From: Clostridia bacterium
GTDB taxonomy: Bacteria; Bacillota_A; Clostridia; Christensenellales; Aristaeellaceae
DNA: 8,951 bases
Direction: 5' to 3'
NCBI GenBank assembly: GCA_017412025.1
Contig: JAFQOY010000080.1
Location: 1 to 8,951, forward strand
Shown: positions 1 to 6,340 of the stretch, piece by piece
Layout: each line of letters begins with the position of its first letter
Position numbering within the stretch: the stretch's first letter is position 1
The notes under the pieces: generated by a model
What the model was told of the DNA's origin: nothing
Database searches by the model: none
The model's input: the letters and a program-made list of their open reading frames with translations, nothing else
Position numbers and translations under genes: made by a program

Positions 1-162
1 GGAGCGGCTGCAAGCCGCTTCCTATATCATTTTCTGGCCGTACGCGCAGCGTACAAGAAAATGATGTTTTATCCGCTGCAAGTATGCGTTAGCAGACTTG
101 CAGCGACAGACCGTCAACAATACTTTGTTGACGGTCTGAGGGAGCCGTCCGGCTCCCTTCAG
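1..162 (-). repeat. Array of five consecutive perfect inverted repeats at the operon end
   Basis: In the direction of transcription the hairpins are: 139-158 (AGGGAGCC arms, 4-nt loop); 107-138 (14-bp arms, 4-nt loop); 74-105 (10-bp arms CGCTGCAAGT/ACTTGCAGCG, 12-nt loop with a possible inner TGC/GCA pairing); 26-65 (10-bp ATCATTTTCT/AGAAAATGAT arms enclosing a second perfect 6-bp GTACGC/GCGTAC stem); 3-19 (7-bp AGCGGCT/AGCCGCT arms, 3-nt loop). The gaps between them are 0, 1, 8 and 6 nt. The 8-mer GCTGCAAG occurs in the third and fifth hairpins and allows cross-pairing. No hairpin is followed by a proper U-run on the minus strand; GTTTT after 65 on the plus strand is a weak tail for transcripts coming from the left. 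It may act as a 3' end, mRNA stabiliser or structured RNA. The array could continue past the window edge. Confidence 0.75.
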
Positions 163-173
163 GTATTCTCCAT

Positions 174-1871
174 TTACTGACCCATCAGCGTCATCACAGC
201 GCCGAGCACATCCGGGCGCGCAACCAGCTTAAGGCCAAGCCCGATCGCCTGTTTTGTGATTTCCTCCGTGATCATGCTGATCTTTGCGTCGTCAAGCGCA
301 GTCAGATCCACAGCCTGGCCGCCGACGAAGGGCATCTCCTCATATTCGCCCTTCTCGATACTCATGTCCGCAACCAGCGTCGCCACGCCGGTCACTTCCG
401 CCATGGCGGTCGCGTAGGTGGCAAAGGTTTCCGGCGTAGCCGTCGTCACGCCGCTGAACACGACGCCCGCCGGCTTTCCGGCCGTTCCGTTGGTACGGCG
501 CCTGAGCGTCAGATGGCCCTCGAAGTTCTCCGTCTCCGCGCCGCTCTCTTCCACGCCGACCTCGAAGCCGAGCTTCGCATCCACGTCAATGCCCGTAGAG
601 GTTCCATTCCTCTGGTTGAGCACGTCAAGCGTGCCGTCAAGATAGCTCTCGCTGACGCCGTTTACGTCCTCGCCGTCGTGCACCTTCAGGTCGCCGATGA
701 TGCGGTGATCGCCATACACCTGCAGCTCGCCGCGCGCCGTGTGCGTCGCCTGCCAGTAGTCGTCCGTCTTCATCGAGTAGCTGAAGCTGCCCTCGTACGG
801 CAGCACGTGCGAGAACTTCGGCACGTCCGCGTCAAAGCCGACCATGCTGCCGAAATCGTCATAGCTGACGACCATGCCGAGCTCAGCGTCAGTGGAATTC
901 TCATAGACGCGGAAGCTCGACTTCTTCAGCTTCTTGAAGAAGTAGGCGACGTCGTCGTACGTGCACGGGGAGTCGTCTTTATTCTCGATGATATAGTAGC
1001 TCGTCGATACCCAGTCAAGCGCCGGATCGATGGTCTCTTCCGTGAGCAGGTTATCGATGAACACGCGCATCTGATAGCGAGTCACGCCCAGGGAAGCCAG
1101 CAGATCGGCGATCGCATCCTGGAAATCGCCCTCGTCGTCGCAGATCGTCGTGGCGATGTTCCACATAAGCGCGTTGAAGCTGGACGCATCGATCTTGCCG
1201 ATCATGCGCTGCGCGACGGGATCGCGCTCCTCGGTCGCCTCCAGATACTCGTCGTCAAAGGTATACAGATCGCCTTCTTCCATCTGCACGTAGGAGACCC
1301 AGCCCAGCAGATGGTTGATCAGCAGCGCAATCAGGTCATTGCCCGTCACCTTCAGGCGCTCGGCAAGCGGCAGCTCGCGCACGGCGCCCTCTTCGTTGCT
1401 CATTTCATCATACTCGTTGCCCGCCAGGCTCTCCAGATTGAGCATGCCGTCGGTCACCGAGCCGGCCGGCAGCGCCAGAACAAGCGAACCCGTCAGGTTG
1501 GTCATGATCTGGACAGAGCCGTCCTCCATCACCAGCGCGCTGAGGTCAAACAGCTCCGTACCGGCAAGGGAAAGCGCCGAATGGATGTGAACCGTTCCGA
1601 AATCATCATAAACAGACATCTGCACTTCACACCGGTCAATCAGATTGGCGATGGCCGCAAGCTTTTCATTGTCAATTTCCTGCGCCAGTTCCAGGCCAAG
1701 GGCTGCGTTGAGATTGATCTGACTGCCGTATGCATAGCTGTCGGCAATCACCGACGTCGTCAGCTCGCCGGCATAGTAGCTGCTCACCGCCTCCTCGGCG
1801 AAGGACGCGGCCGGAGCAAGCAGCAGCGCTGCGCTCAGCACAAGGGAAAGAATGCGCTTTTTCAGGCTCAT
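174..1871 (-). CDS. Secreted protein of unknown function (565 aa)
   Basis: I do not recognise a named family. The N-terminus is a clean signal peptide: MSLKKR, a hydrophobic core (about 7-22) and a SFA|E cleavage site near 25. There is no lipobox. The mature protein is acidic and begins with strand-rich segments that alternate with a helix of the type DNEKLAAIANLID, followed by a central, more helical part with many Asp/Glu residues. A long run of predicted strands follows, with repeated D/G-rich turns and TRGELQVYG-, GTLDVLN- and LGFEVGVEE-like segments, and a final helical region. Only three cysteines are present. The start at 1871 is chosen from AGGAGG six bases upstream; the frame stays open another 66 codons into the preceding gene, but that part is Arg-rich and is a shadow. 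Its layout loosely resembles the 427-aa neighbour, so the two may be distant paralogues acting outside the membrane. The five-hairpin array begins 15 nt after the stop. Confidence 0.85.
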   Translation of the reverse strand: MSLKKRILSLVLSAALLLAPAASFAEEAVSSYYAGELTTSVIADSYAYGSQINLNAALGLELAQEIDNEKLAAIANLIDRCEVQMSVYDDFGTVHIHSALSLAGTELFDLSALVMEDGSVQIMTNLTGSLVLALPAGSVTDGMLNLESLAGNEYDEMSNEEGAVRELPLAERLKVTGNDLIALLINHLLGWVSYVQMEEGDLYTFDDEYLEATEERDPVAQRMIGKIDASSFNALMWNIATTICDDEGDFQDAIADLLASLGVTRYQMRVFIDNLLTEETIDPALDWVSTSYYIIENKDDSPCTYDDVAYFFKKLKKSSFRVYENSTDAELGMVVSYDDFGSMVGFDADVPKFSHVLPYEGSFSYSMKTDDYWQATHTARGELQVYGDHRIIGDLKVHDGEDVNGVSESYLDGTLDVLNQRNGTSTGIDVDAKLGFEVGVEESGAETENFEGHLTLRRRTNGTAGKPAGVVFSGVTTATPETFATYATAMAEVTGVATLVADMSIEKGEYEEMPFVGGQAVDLTALDDAKISMITEEITKQAIGLGLKLVARPDVLGAVMTLMGQ

Positions 1872-1920
1872 GTCGTACCTCCTGTCGTGTTTTCCACGTC
1901 GTATTTCTCTTCTAAGTCTT

Positions 1921-3204
1921 TTACAGGCTCTTCCGGATATTTTCCAGCGTCTTTTCATCAAGCGTCTGATAGACGCTGAACGCCAGCTCCCGCACAGCGT
2001 CTTTAAGCGCCTCGTCAAGCGTCTTTCCTTCGCCGGCCGGCTCAGCGCTCTGCGGCAGCGCAGGCGCATCTTGCGCGCCGATGTTCATCGCGATATCCAT
2101 TCTGGCTGTCAGGAAAGCGTTTTCATCCATCACCGCTTCCAGCGTGATCGCATCCGAAACGGCGAAAACCTCATCGCCCGCCTCGTGCGTCGTCATGCGG
2201 ATGACGTTTTTCAGCTTGATTTCCGCCTGATTGAGGCGCTGCATGCGCCTGCCGGGCGTATTGTCCTTGTGCGTAAGCGTCGCCGTAACGGTCACCTTTT
2301 CGTCAAGCGCTTCGCCGTCCGCCGTCCAGGCGTTGGTCATGTTCACCGTCAGGCGGCTCGAGATCGCGCTTCCGTTCACCTTGCCTGCAAACTTGAGCTG
2401 CGTACGTACGCTCGCCTCGCCCGATTTGTTCCTGCTCTTCACGGTGTTTTCCCTCAGCGCACTGTAGGAAATCTCCATGAAGTTCTTTTCATCCTGCGTG
2501 ACTTTCAGTTCGAAGGTATCCTTTGGCGCGCGGCCTGCAGGCTGCCGCATATAGCCCGTCACGGCATACGGCGTTTCACCCTCCCGTGCAATCGCGCCGG
2601 TGAGGAAGCTGACGCGTGTGAGCCTCTCCCCGTCGTCGGACATCGTACGCTCAAAGGAAAACGGCTCTGCCACCGCAAATCCAAAGGCCAGCGCGTCGCC
2701 TGCGCGCAGCCCCTCAAGCCATGCAGCCACGGCTTCCAGCGGCGCGCGTTCCAGAACGGCGACGCCCTGCAGCCGCTCAAGCGCCTCTTCCGCCTCCGTG
2801 CCACTGGGCGCCGACAGGCCGTTCAGCCTCTCCAGGCTTCCCTCTTCCTTGGCGCGTGCATAGCGTATCCCATTGATTACGGCTTCCTCCGCAGTCATCG
2901 CGTAGTCGCCCAGCACGTTTTCCCCGCGCACAATGGTCAGCCGGTCTGCGGTTTCATCGCCTGCATAGCGGAAAACCGTCCCCTCCAGCATCCGCGCCAG
3001 AACGGACAGATCCCGTGCGTAATACGCGTCGCTGATGGAGATCTGCGCCTCAGCGGTCACAGCGGGATTCTCCCTCATCTTCTCCGCCAGACGCACAAGC
3101 CCGGGAGAAAAGAGGCTGTTGTCCGGCAGCGTCTGAGCCGAGGCCATCGCCCCGGCAAGCATCAGCGCCCACAGCAGCGCCGCCGCAATCCATTTATTTT
3201 TCAT
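1921..3204 (-). CDS. Secreted protein of unknown function (427 aa)
   Basis: I do not recognise a family. A Sec signal peptide is clear: MKNK, a hydrophobic core (about 5-20) and an ASA|Q-type cleavage site near residue 24. There is no lipobox and no cysteine in the whole protein, so it should be released or held at the wall by other means. The mature part starts with a mixed helix/strand region, has an acidic helical stretch around 115-175, then alternating polar/hydrophobic strands (about 220-375), an Ala/Pro/Gly linker (377-394) and a charged amphipathic C-terminal helix (395-427). The ATG at 3204 is preceded by GGAGGAGG at good spacing; an ATG 8 codons earlier in the same frame overlaps that site and was rejected. 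It follows rimM by 62 nt and precedes a second secreted protein by 49 nt, all on one strand, so co-transcription with the ribosome-assembly genes is likely. Confidence 0.85.
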   Translation of the reverse strand: MKNKWIAAALLWALMLAGAMASAQTLPDNSLFSPGLVRLAEKMRENPAVTAEAQISISDAYYARDLSVLARMLEGTVFRYAGDETADRLTIVRGENVLGDYAMTAEEAVINGIRYARAKEEGSLERLNGLSAPSGTEAEEALERLQGVAVLERAPLEAVAAWLEGLRAGDALAFGFAVAEPFSFERTMSDDGERLTRVSFLTGAIAREGETPYAVTGYMRQPAGRAPKDTFELKVTQDEKNFMEISYSALRENTVKSRNKSGEASVRTQLKFAGKVNGSAISSRLTVNMTNAWTADGEALDEKVTVTATLTHKDNTPGRRMQRLNQAEIKLKNVIRMTTHEAGDEVFAVSDAITLEAVMDENAFLTARMDIAMNIGAQDAPALPQSAEPAGEGKTLDEALKDAVRELAFSVYQTLDEKTLENIRKSL

Positions 3205-3266
3205 CCCTGTCCTCCTCCGGCCGTACACAGAATTAACGATTCTGCGCCCGTTTTTCTTCCCGACGT

Positions 3267-3815
3267 TTATTCGTCCCGTTCGGCAGGCTCGTCCTCCCAG
3301 ACGGCGACCTCCGGCAGCACGTTTTCATCCAGCGTGATCGTGCCCGCGTCAAGGTCGACCTCCTTCACCACACGGCGAAGCGCGGGGATCATCATGTCGC
3401 CCCTCGGCGTATCAAACGCATAGACGTCGCACACCGCATTGGGCGTAAGCACATCGCGCAGCGTGCCGATGATATTGCCCTGCGTATCAACCGCCGTCAG
3501 GCCAATCAGATCGCAGACAAAGTTTTCGTCCTCGTCAAGCTCAATGGCGTGCTCGCGGTCGACAAAAACCTTTACGCCGCGCATCAATTCCGCCTCGTTT
3601 CGGTCGTCAACGCCCTCCAGCTTGAGGAAGGCAAAGCCGTCGTACGTGCGGCCCTTAAGCACCTTCGTCTTCACATATTCGCCCCTGCGCAGCAGAAATA
3701 CATATTCAAGGCGCGCATAGCGGGTCAGATCGCTGGTCATCGCCTTGAGCTTCACTTCGCCGCGGATCCCCTGCGGCTTGACGATCTCGCCAATCTGCAG
3801 ATATTCAGTCTGCAT
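3267..3815 (-). CDS. rimM: Ribosome maturation factor RimM (16S rRNA processing)
   Basis: The 182-aa protein is a normal-length RimM. The N-terminal RimM domain contains IGEIVKPQGIRGEVKL (8-23) and FAFLKLEGVDDRNEAELMRG (61-80). The C-terminal PRC-barrel covers about 97-170, with GLTAVDTQGNIIGTLRDVL (105-123) and MMIPALRRVVKEVD (141-154). RimM binds the 30S head, in part through uS19, and helps 16S rRNA processing and assembly. The start at 3815 follows a GAGGGTGA site. The next gene in most Firmicutes would be trmD; here it is a secreted-protein gene 62 nt downstream. Confidence 0.96.
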   Translation of the reverse strand: MQTEYLQIGEIVKPQGIRGEVKLKAMTSDLTRYARLEYVFLLRRGEYVKTKVLKGRTYDGFAFLKLEGVDDRNEAELMRGVKVFVDREHAIELDEDENFVCDLIGLTAVDTQGNIIGTLRDVLTPNAVCDVYAFDTPRGDMMIPALRRVVKEVDLDAGTITLDENVLPEVAVWEDEPAERDE

Positions 3816-3945
3816 CGTTCACCCTCATTTCACAATTTCACCCTATACACATGATGCCGCGCATTGCTGCGCGGCATCGAATGCGTTTTTTCGGGCAGGA
3901 ACTCCCCGCCGTGCCCCGAAGGGCAGGCACATGCCTGCGCGGAAA
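3816..3945 (-). other. Structured khpA-rimM spacer with competing hairpins
   Basis: This 130-nt spacer inside an otherwise tight operon contains a perfect 10-bp stem (GATGCCGCGC and complement, 3853-3878, 6-nt loop). It also has a TGCCC-TTCG-GGGCA hairpin on the transcript strand, i.e. a stable C(UUCG)G loop (3912-3925). A 7-bp palindrome GCAGGCA/TGCCTGC (3923-3938) overlaps the second hairpin, so both cannot form fully. A third pairing (3890-3897 with 3912-3920, one bulge) would also compete with the UUCG stem. No U-run follows on the transcript strand. The rimM ribosome binding site (GAGGGTG) lies about 30 nt beyond the 10-bp stem. Confidence 0.5.
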
Positions 3946-4173
3946 TTACATGATCTCCACGAACACGGGCTTCTCATTGCGGGCGGTCGCTGCCTTGACA
4001 ACGGAACGGATGGACTTGGCGATGCGGCCCTGTTTGCCGATCACCTTGCCCATATCATCCGCTCCGACGCTCAGCTCGATGATGACAGACTCCGGACCTT
4101 CAATGGTCTTCACCTGCACCTGATCGGGATGATCCACGAGCGTCGCGGCGATATAGCGAACCAGTTCTTCCAT
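3946..4173 (-). CDS. khpA: KH-domain RNA-binding protein KhpA (YlqC family)
   Basis: The 75-aa protein is a single type II KH domain with the RNA-contacting GxxG loop as GKQG (residues 46-49) within MGKVIGKQGRIAKSIR (41-56). The family acts as a small RNA chaperone; in Gram-positive bacteria it pairs with KhpB (Jag/EloR) and affects cell elongation and division. The position between rpsP and rimM is the usual one. The start at 4173 has a GAGGG site, part of a GGCTGAG tandem duplication in the 28-nt gap after rpsP. No KhpB gene is in the window. Confidence 0.95.
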   Translation of the reverse strand: MEELVRYIAATLVDHPDQVQVKTIEGPESVIIELSVGADDMGKVIGKQGRIAKSIRSVVKAATARNEKPVFVEIM

Positions 4174-4201
4174 TGCTCAGCCCTCAGCCGTGTTGCGGCA
4201 A

Positions 4202-4444
4202 TCAGGCGATAGCGCCGGTCTTCTTGAGCAGCGCGCGAACGGTATCGGTCGGCTGGGCGCCGTTCTTGAGCCAGGTCTGCGCCTTCTCGACGTCGATCTT
4301 CAGCTCAACCGGATTGGAAACCGGGTTGTAGTAGCCGATCTCATCCACGAAACGGCCGTCACGGGTGGCGCGCTCGTCGGCGACGACGACACGGTAGAAC
4401 GGCTTCTTCTTCATGCCCATTCTCTTCAGACGAATCTTAACCAT
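4202..4444 (-). CDS. rpsP: 30S ribosomal protein bS16
   Basis: The 80-aa basic protein begins with the typical bS16 N-terminus, [22 protein letters not shown] (2-23), followed by [14 protein letters not shown] (28-41) and the Pro/Lys-rich C-terminal region ending LKKTGAIA. bS16 binds 16S rRNA early in assembly of the 30S body. The start at 4444 has a strong AGGAGGAT site. It lies between ffh and the KH-domain gene as in many Firmicutes; the downstream gap is 28 nt. Confidence 0.98.
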   Translation of the reverse strand: MVKIRLKRMGMKKKPFYRVVVADERATRDGRFVDEIGYYNPVSNPVELKIDVEKAQTWLKNGAQPTDTVRALLKKTGAIA

Positions 4445-4526
4445 AATTGTATCCTCCTCAAATCAACAGTTGATTGAATATATGACCTCAATCCTTTGGA
4501 TTGTCGGTATCCTGATTACGGGGCTC
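4445..4526 (-). other. ffh-rpsP spacer with two short hairpins
   Basis: The 82-nt spacer holds two short inverted repeats: CAATCC/GGATTG with a 3-nt loop (4489-4503), and AATCAA/TTGATT with a 3-nt loop (4461-4475). The second ends a few bases before the rpsP ribosome binding site (AGGAGGAT). No U-run follows either one, so they are not intrinsic terminators. They may be processing or translation-control structures, or simply chance in an AT-rich spacer. No consensus promoter was found here. Confidence 0.4.
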
Positions 4527-5861
4527 TTACCGCATCGGGAAGCGGAAACGGCCCTTTTTGCCGCGCATCTGGTTCATCATCATCTTCATCTGCTTCTTCG
4601 ATTCCTCGAACTGGCGGATGAGCTGGTTGACGTCCTGCACGGTGGTGCCGCTGCCCGCGGCAATGCGGCGGCGGCGGCTGGCGTTGAGCACCTCCGGATG
4701 ACGGCGCTCCTTCGGGGTCATCGAGCGGATGATCGCCTCCGGCTTCTTCATCGCGTCGTCCGGAATGTCGATATCGCCGATGCTGCTCATGCCCGGCAGC
4801 ATCTTGAGCAGTCCGGAGAGCGGTCCCATCTTCTTGATCTGCTGCATCTGCGTCAGGAAGTCGTCGAGCGTAAAGTCGGCGTTCTTCATGCGCTTGGCCA
4901 GATCGGCGGTCTGCTCCGTGTCGATGTCGGCCAGATTTTCCTGCGCTTTCTCGATGAAGGTGAGCATGTCGCCCATGCCCAGAATGCGGGAAGCCATGCG
5001 CTCCGGATGGAACGGCTCGATATCGGTGAGCTTCTCGCCCGTACCGGCAAACTTGATCGGCTTGCCCGTCACCGCGCGCACGGACAGCGCCGCGCCGCCG
5101 CGGGTATCGCCGTCGAGCTTGGTGAGGATCACGCCGGAGATTTCCAGCTTCTCGTTAAAGGTATTGGCGACGTTGACCGCATCCTGACCGGTCATCGCGT
5201 CGATGGTCAGCAGGATCTCGCTGGGGGACACGGCCTCGCGCACGCGGGCCAGCTCGTCCATGAGCGCCTCGTCCACATGCAGGCGACCGGCGGTATCCAG
5301 AATCACGACGTCGTGCTGACGGCTGCGTGCAAACTCGACGGCTTCCTTCGCCGTCGCCACCGGATCCTGCGTGCCGCGCTCAAACACCGGCACGCCGACC
5401 TGGCCGCCCACGACCTGCAGCTGCTTGATGGCGGCCGGACGATAGATATCGCAGGCGACCAGCAGCGGCTTCTTGCCATCCTTCTTGAGCCATGCAGCGA
5501 GCTTGGCGGACATCGTCGTCTTACCAGCGCCCTGAAGACCGCAGAGCATGAACACCGAAACCGGAGAAGAGCTGTACTGCAGGCGCGCGTTCGTGCCGCC
5601 CATCAGCTGCGTGAGCTCTTCGTTGACGATCTTGATGATCTGCTGCTGCGCGTTCAGGCTTTCCATCATTTCCTGACCGACACAGCGCTCCGTCGCTTTC
5701 TTGACAAAGTCCTTGACGACCTTGTAGTTGACGTCCGCCTCGAGCAGCGCCATGCGCACCTCGCGCATCACAAGCTTGACGTCTTCCTCCGTCAGCTTGC
5801 CCTTGCCCTTCATCTTGCCAAAGGCCTGCTGCAGTCTTTGCGTCAATCCTTCAAAGGCCAT
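4527..5861 (-). CDS. ffh: Signal recognition particle protein Ffh (SRP54), GTPase
   Basis: This 444-aa protein is full length for bacterial Ffh. It binds the SRP RNA and hydrophobic signal sequences of nascent chains, and docks with FtsY at the membrane in a GTP-dependent complex. The N domain covers about 1-90. The G domain has the P-loop GLQGAGKTT (108-116), DIYRPAA (138-144), DTAGR (189-193), TKLDGD (247-252) and GTGEK (273-277). The M domain (about 325-444) has the RNA-binding SRRRRIAAGSG stretch (395-405) and a Met-rich tail (425-444). The start at 5861 was chosen from the AGGAGG site at 5868-5873; an earlier in-frame start lies inside ylxM and adds non-homologous sequence. Only one base separates the ylxM stop from this start, so the two are translationally coupled. 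No key residue is missing. Confidence 0.98.
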   Translation of the reverse strand: MAFEGLTQRLQQAFGKMKGKGKLTEEDVKLVMREVRMALLEADVNYKVVKDFVKKATERCVGQEMMESLNAQQQIIKIVNEELTQLMGGTNARLQYSSSPVSVFMLCGLQGAGKTTMSAKLAAWLKKDGKKPLLVACDIYRPAAIKQLQVVGGQVGVPVFERGTQDPVATAKEAVEFARSRQHDVVILDTAGRLHVDEALMDELARVREAVSPSEILLTIDAMTGQDAVNVANTFNEKLEISGVILTKLDGDTRGGAALSVRAVTGKPIKFAGTGEKLTDIEPFHPERMASRILGMGDMLTFIEKAQENLADIDTEQTADLAKRMKNADFTLDDFLTQMQQIKKMGPLSGLLKMLPGMSSIGDIDIPDDAMKKPEAIIRSMTPKERRHPEVLNASRRRRIAAGSGTTVQDVNQLIRQFEESKKQMKMMMNQMRGKKGRFRFPMR

Positions 5862-5862
5862 C

Positions 5863-6201
5863 TTACTCCTCCTCTTGTGAAAGCAGCCGCTCAAGGATAT
5901 CTCTTGCGCGCTGCGCTTCCTCTCCGGATGCATCCCGGAGGGCGTCAAGCCCTTCTCTGAGGCCTTCGGTCAGCCGGCGATACCTCGCCAGCAAACCCAG
6001 CTGCGCCTCATAGCTCTCCAACTGGCGCGCGCCGCGGCGCACCGCGTCGTATACGCCCTGGCGGGAGATGCCTTCCCTTGCGGCAATCTCCGAGAGGGAA
6101 AAGTCCTCCTCGCAGTACAGCGCAAGCAGCTTCTGCTGCCTGTCCGTAAGCAGCGGACCGTAGAACGCGAACAGCCAACCGGTTTCAAATCGATCGTCCA
6201 T
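5863..6201 (-). CDS. ylxM: YlxM family (UPF0122) helix-turn-helix protein of the SRP operon
   Basis: The 112-aa product has the expected size and the family's opening pattern (a short N-terminal segment with YGPLLTDRQQKLLALYCEEDFSLSEIA features at residues 14-40). A sigma-70 region 4-like helix-turn-helix spans about 34-60 (LSEIAAREGISRQGVYDAV type), followed by a helical, charged C-terminus. YlxM is found beside ffh in Firmicutes and some other bacteria. In streptococci it has been reported to interact with SRP components and stimulate SRP GTPase activity; a DNA-binding role is suggested by the fold only. The ATG at 6201 is supported by AGGAGGAG located a few bases upstream; the same frame stays open further upstream, but that part crosses the promoter and is not coding. 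Its last codons encode Gln-Glu-Glu-Glu and at the same time form the ribosome binding site of ffh. Confidence 0.95.
   Translation of the reverse strand: MDDRFETGWLFAFYGPLLTDRQQKLLALYCEEDFSLSEIAAREGISRQGVYDAVRRGARQLESYEAQLGLLARYRRLTEGLREGLDALRDASGEEAQRARDILERLLSQEEE
5866..5873 (-). promoter_or_regulatory. Ribosome binding site of ffh inside the ylxM 3' end
   Basis: AGGAGGAG lies 4 nt before the ffh ATG and is made of the last sense codons of ylxM. It decides the start of ffh and ties its translation to ylxM. Confidence 0.85.
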
Positions 6202-6234
6202 CGCGTCTCCTCCTCGCCGCGTAAAGTGAAAACA

Positions 6235-6294
6235 CTTGACAGCCTGATGATTATACAACGAATCACCCTGACTGTCAAGCGTTTTTGCTTGACA
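6235..6294. repeat. Three inverted copies of a TGTCAAG element overlapping the ylxM promoter
   Basis: Plus-strand copies are CTTGACAG at 6235-6242, CTGTCAAG at 6272-6279 and GCTTGACA at 6287-6294. The outer two elements around the -35 form an 8-bp inverted repeat (TGTCAAGC at 6273-6280, GCTTGACA at 6287-6294, 6-nt centre), and the first two form an 8-bp inverted repeat that brackets the -10 box. One copy lies on the predicted start site and one contains the -35 hexamer, a layout expected for operators. A short AAGTG/CACTT hairpin (6224-6237) follows in the leader. Confidence 0.5.
6250..6278 (-). promoter_or_regulatory. Exact-consensus sigma-A promoter of the ylxM-ffh-rpsP operon
   Basis: On the minus strand TTGACA (6273-6278) is followed by exactly 17 bp and TATAAT (6250-6255): a perfect match to the sigma-A/sigma-70 consensus in sequence and spacing. 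Transcription should begin near 6243, about 42 nt before the ylxM start codon. A promoter this strong fits a transcript that feeds SRP and ribosome production. The upstream acetyltransferase gene ends only 63 bp before the -35 box, with no convincing terminator between. Confidence 0.92.
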
Positions 6295-6340
6295 AAGAAA
6301 TATTCTTTTGCAGTTCTCCGCACTTTCGCCGCAGCATGGA

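Noticed and set aside
3228..3244. CAGAAT/ATTCTG inverted repeat between rimM and the 427-aa gene
   Set aside because: Only 6 bp, AT-rich and without a U-run. It cannot be told from chance and is too weak to call a terminator or operator.
513..3423. Long plus-strand open frames (488 aa at 513-1979 and 523 aa at 1852-3423)
   Set aside because: They lie opposite the two secreted-protein genes and, for the second, also rimM. Their translations are Arg/His/Leu-rich with no recognisable domain, as expected for antisense shadows in GC-rich DNA. The minus-strand genes have signal peptides and good ribosome binding sites.
3853..3891. Plus-strand terminator (10-bp stem then TTTTTT at 3886-3891)
   Set aside because: The T-run is 7 nt away from the stem and there is no plus-strand gene to terminate. 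On the strand that is transcribed, no U-run follows the stem.
4413..5960. 515-aa plus-strand open frame opposite ffh
   Set aside because: It is a shadow of ffh, which has all SRP54 motifs intact on the minus strand. The plus-strand product is His/Leu/Arg-rich and has no sensible start signal.
6289..6312. Divergent plus-strand promoter starting with TTGACA at 6289-6294
   Set aside because: No -10-like hexamer is found 16-18 bp downstream, and no plus-strand gene follows. The TTGACA is part of the inverted repeat around the ylxM -35 box.
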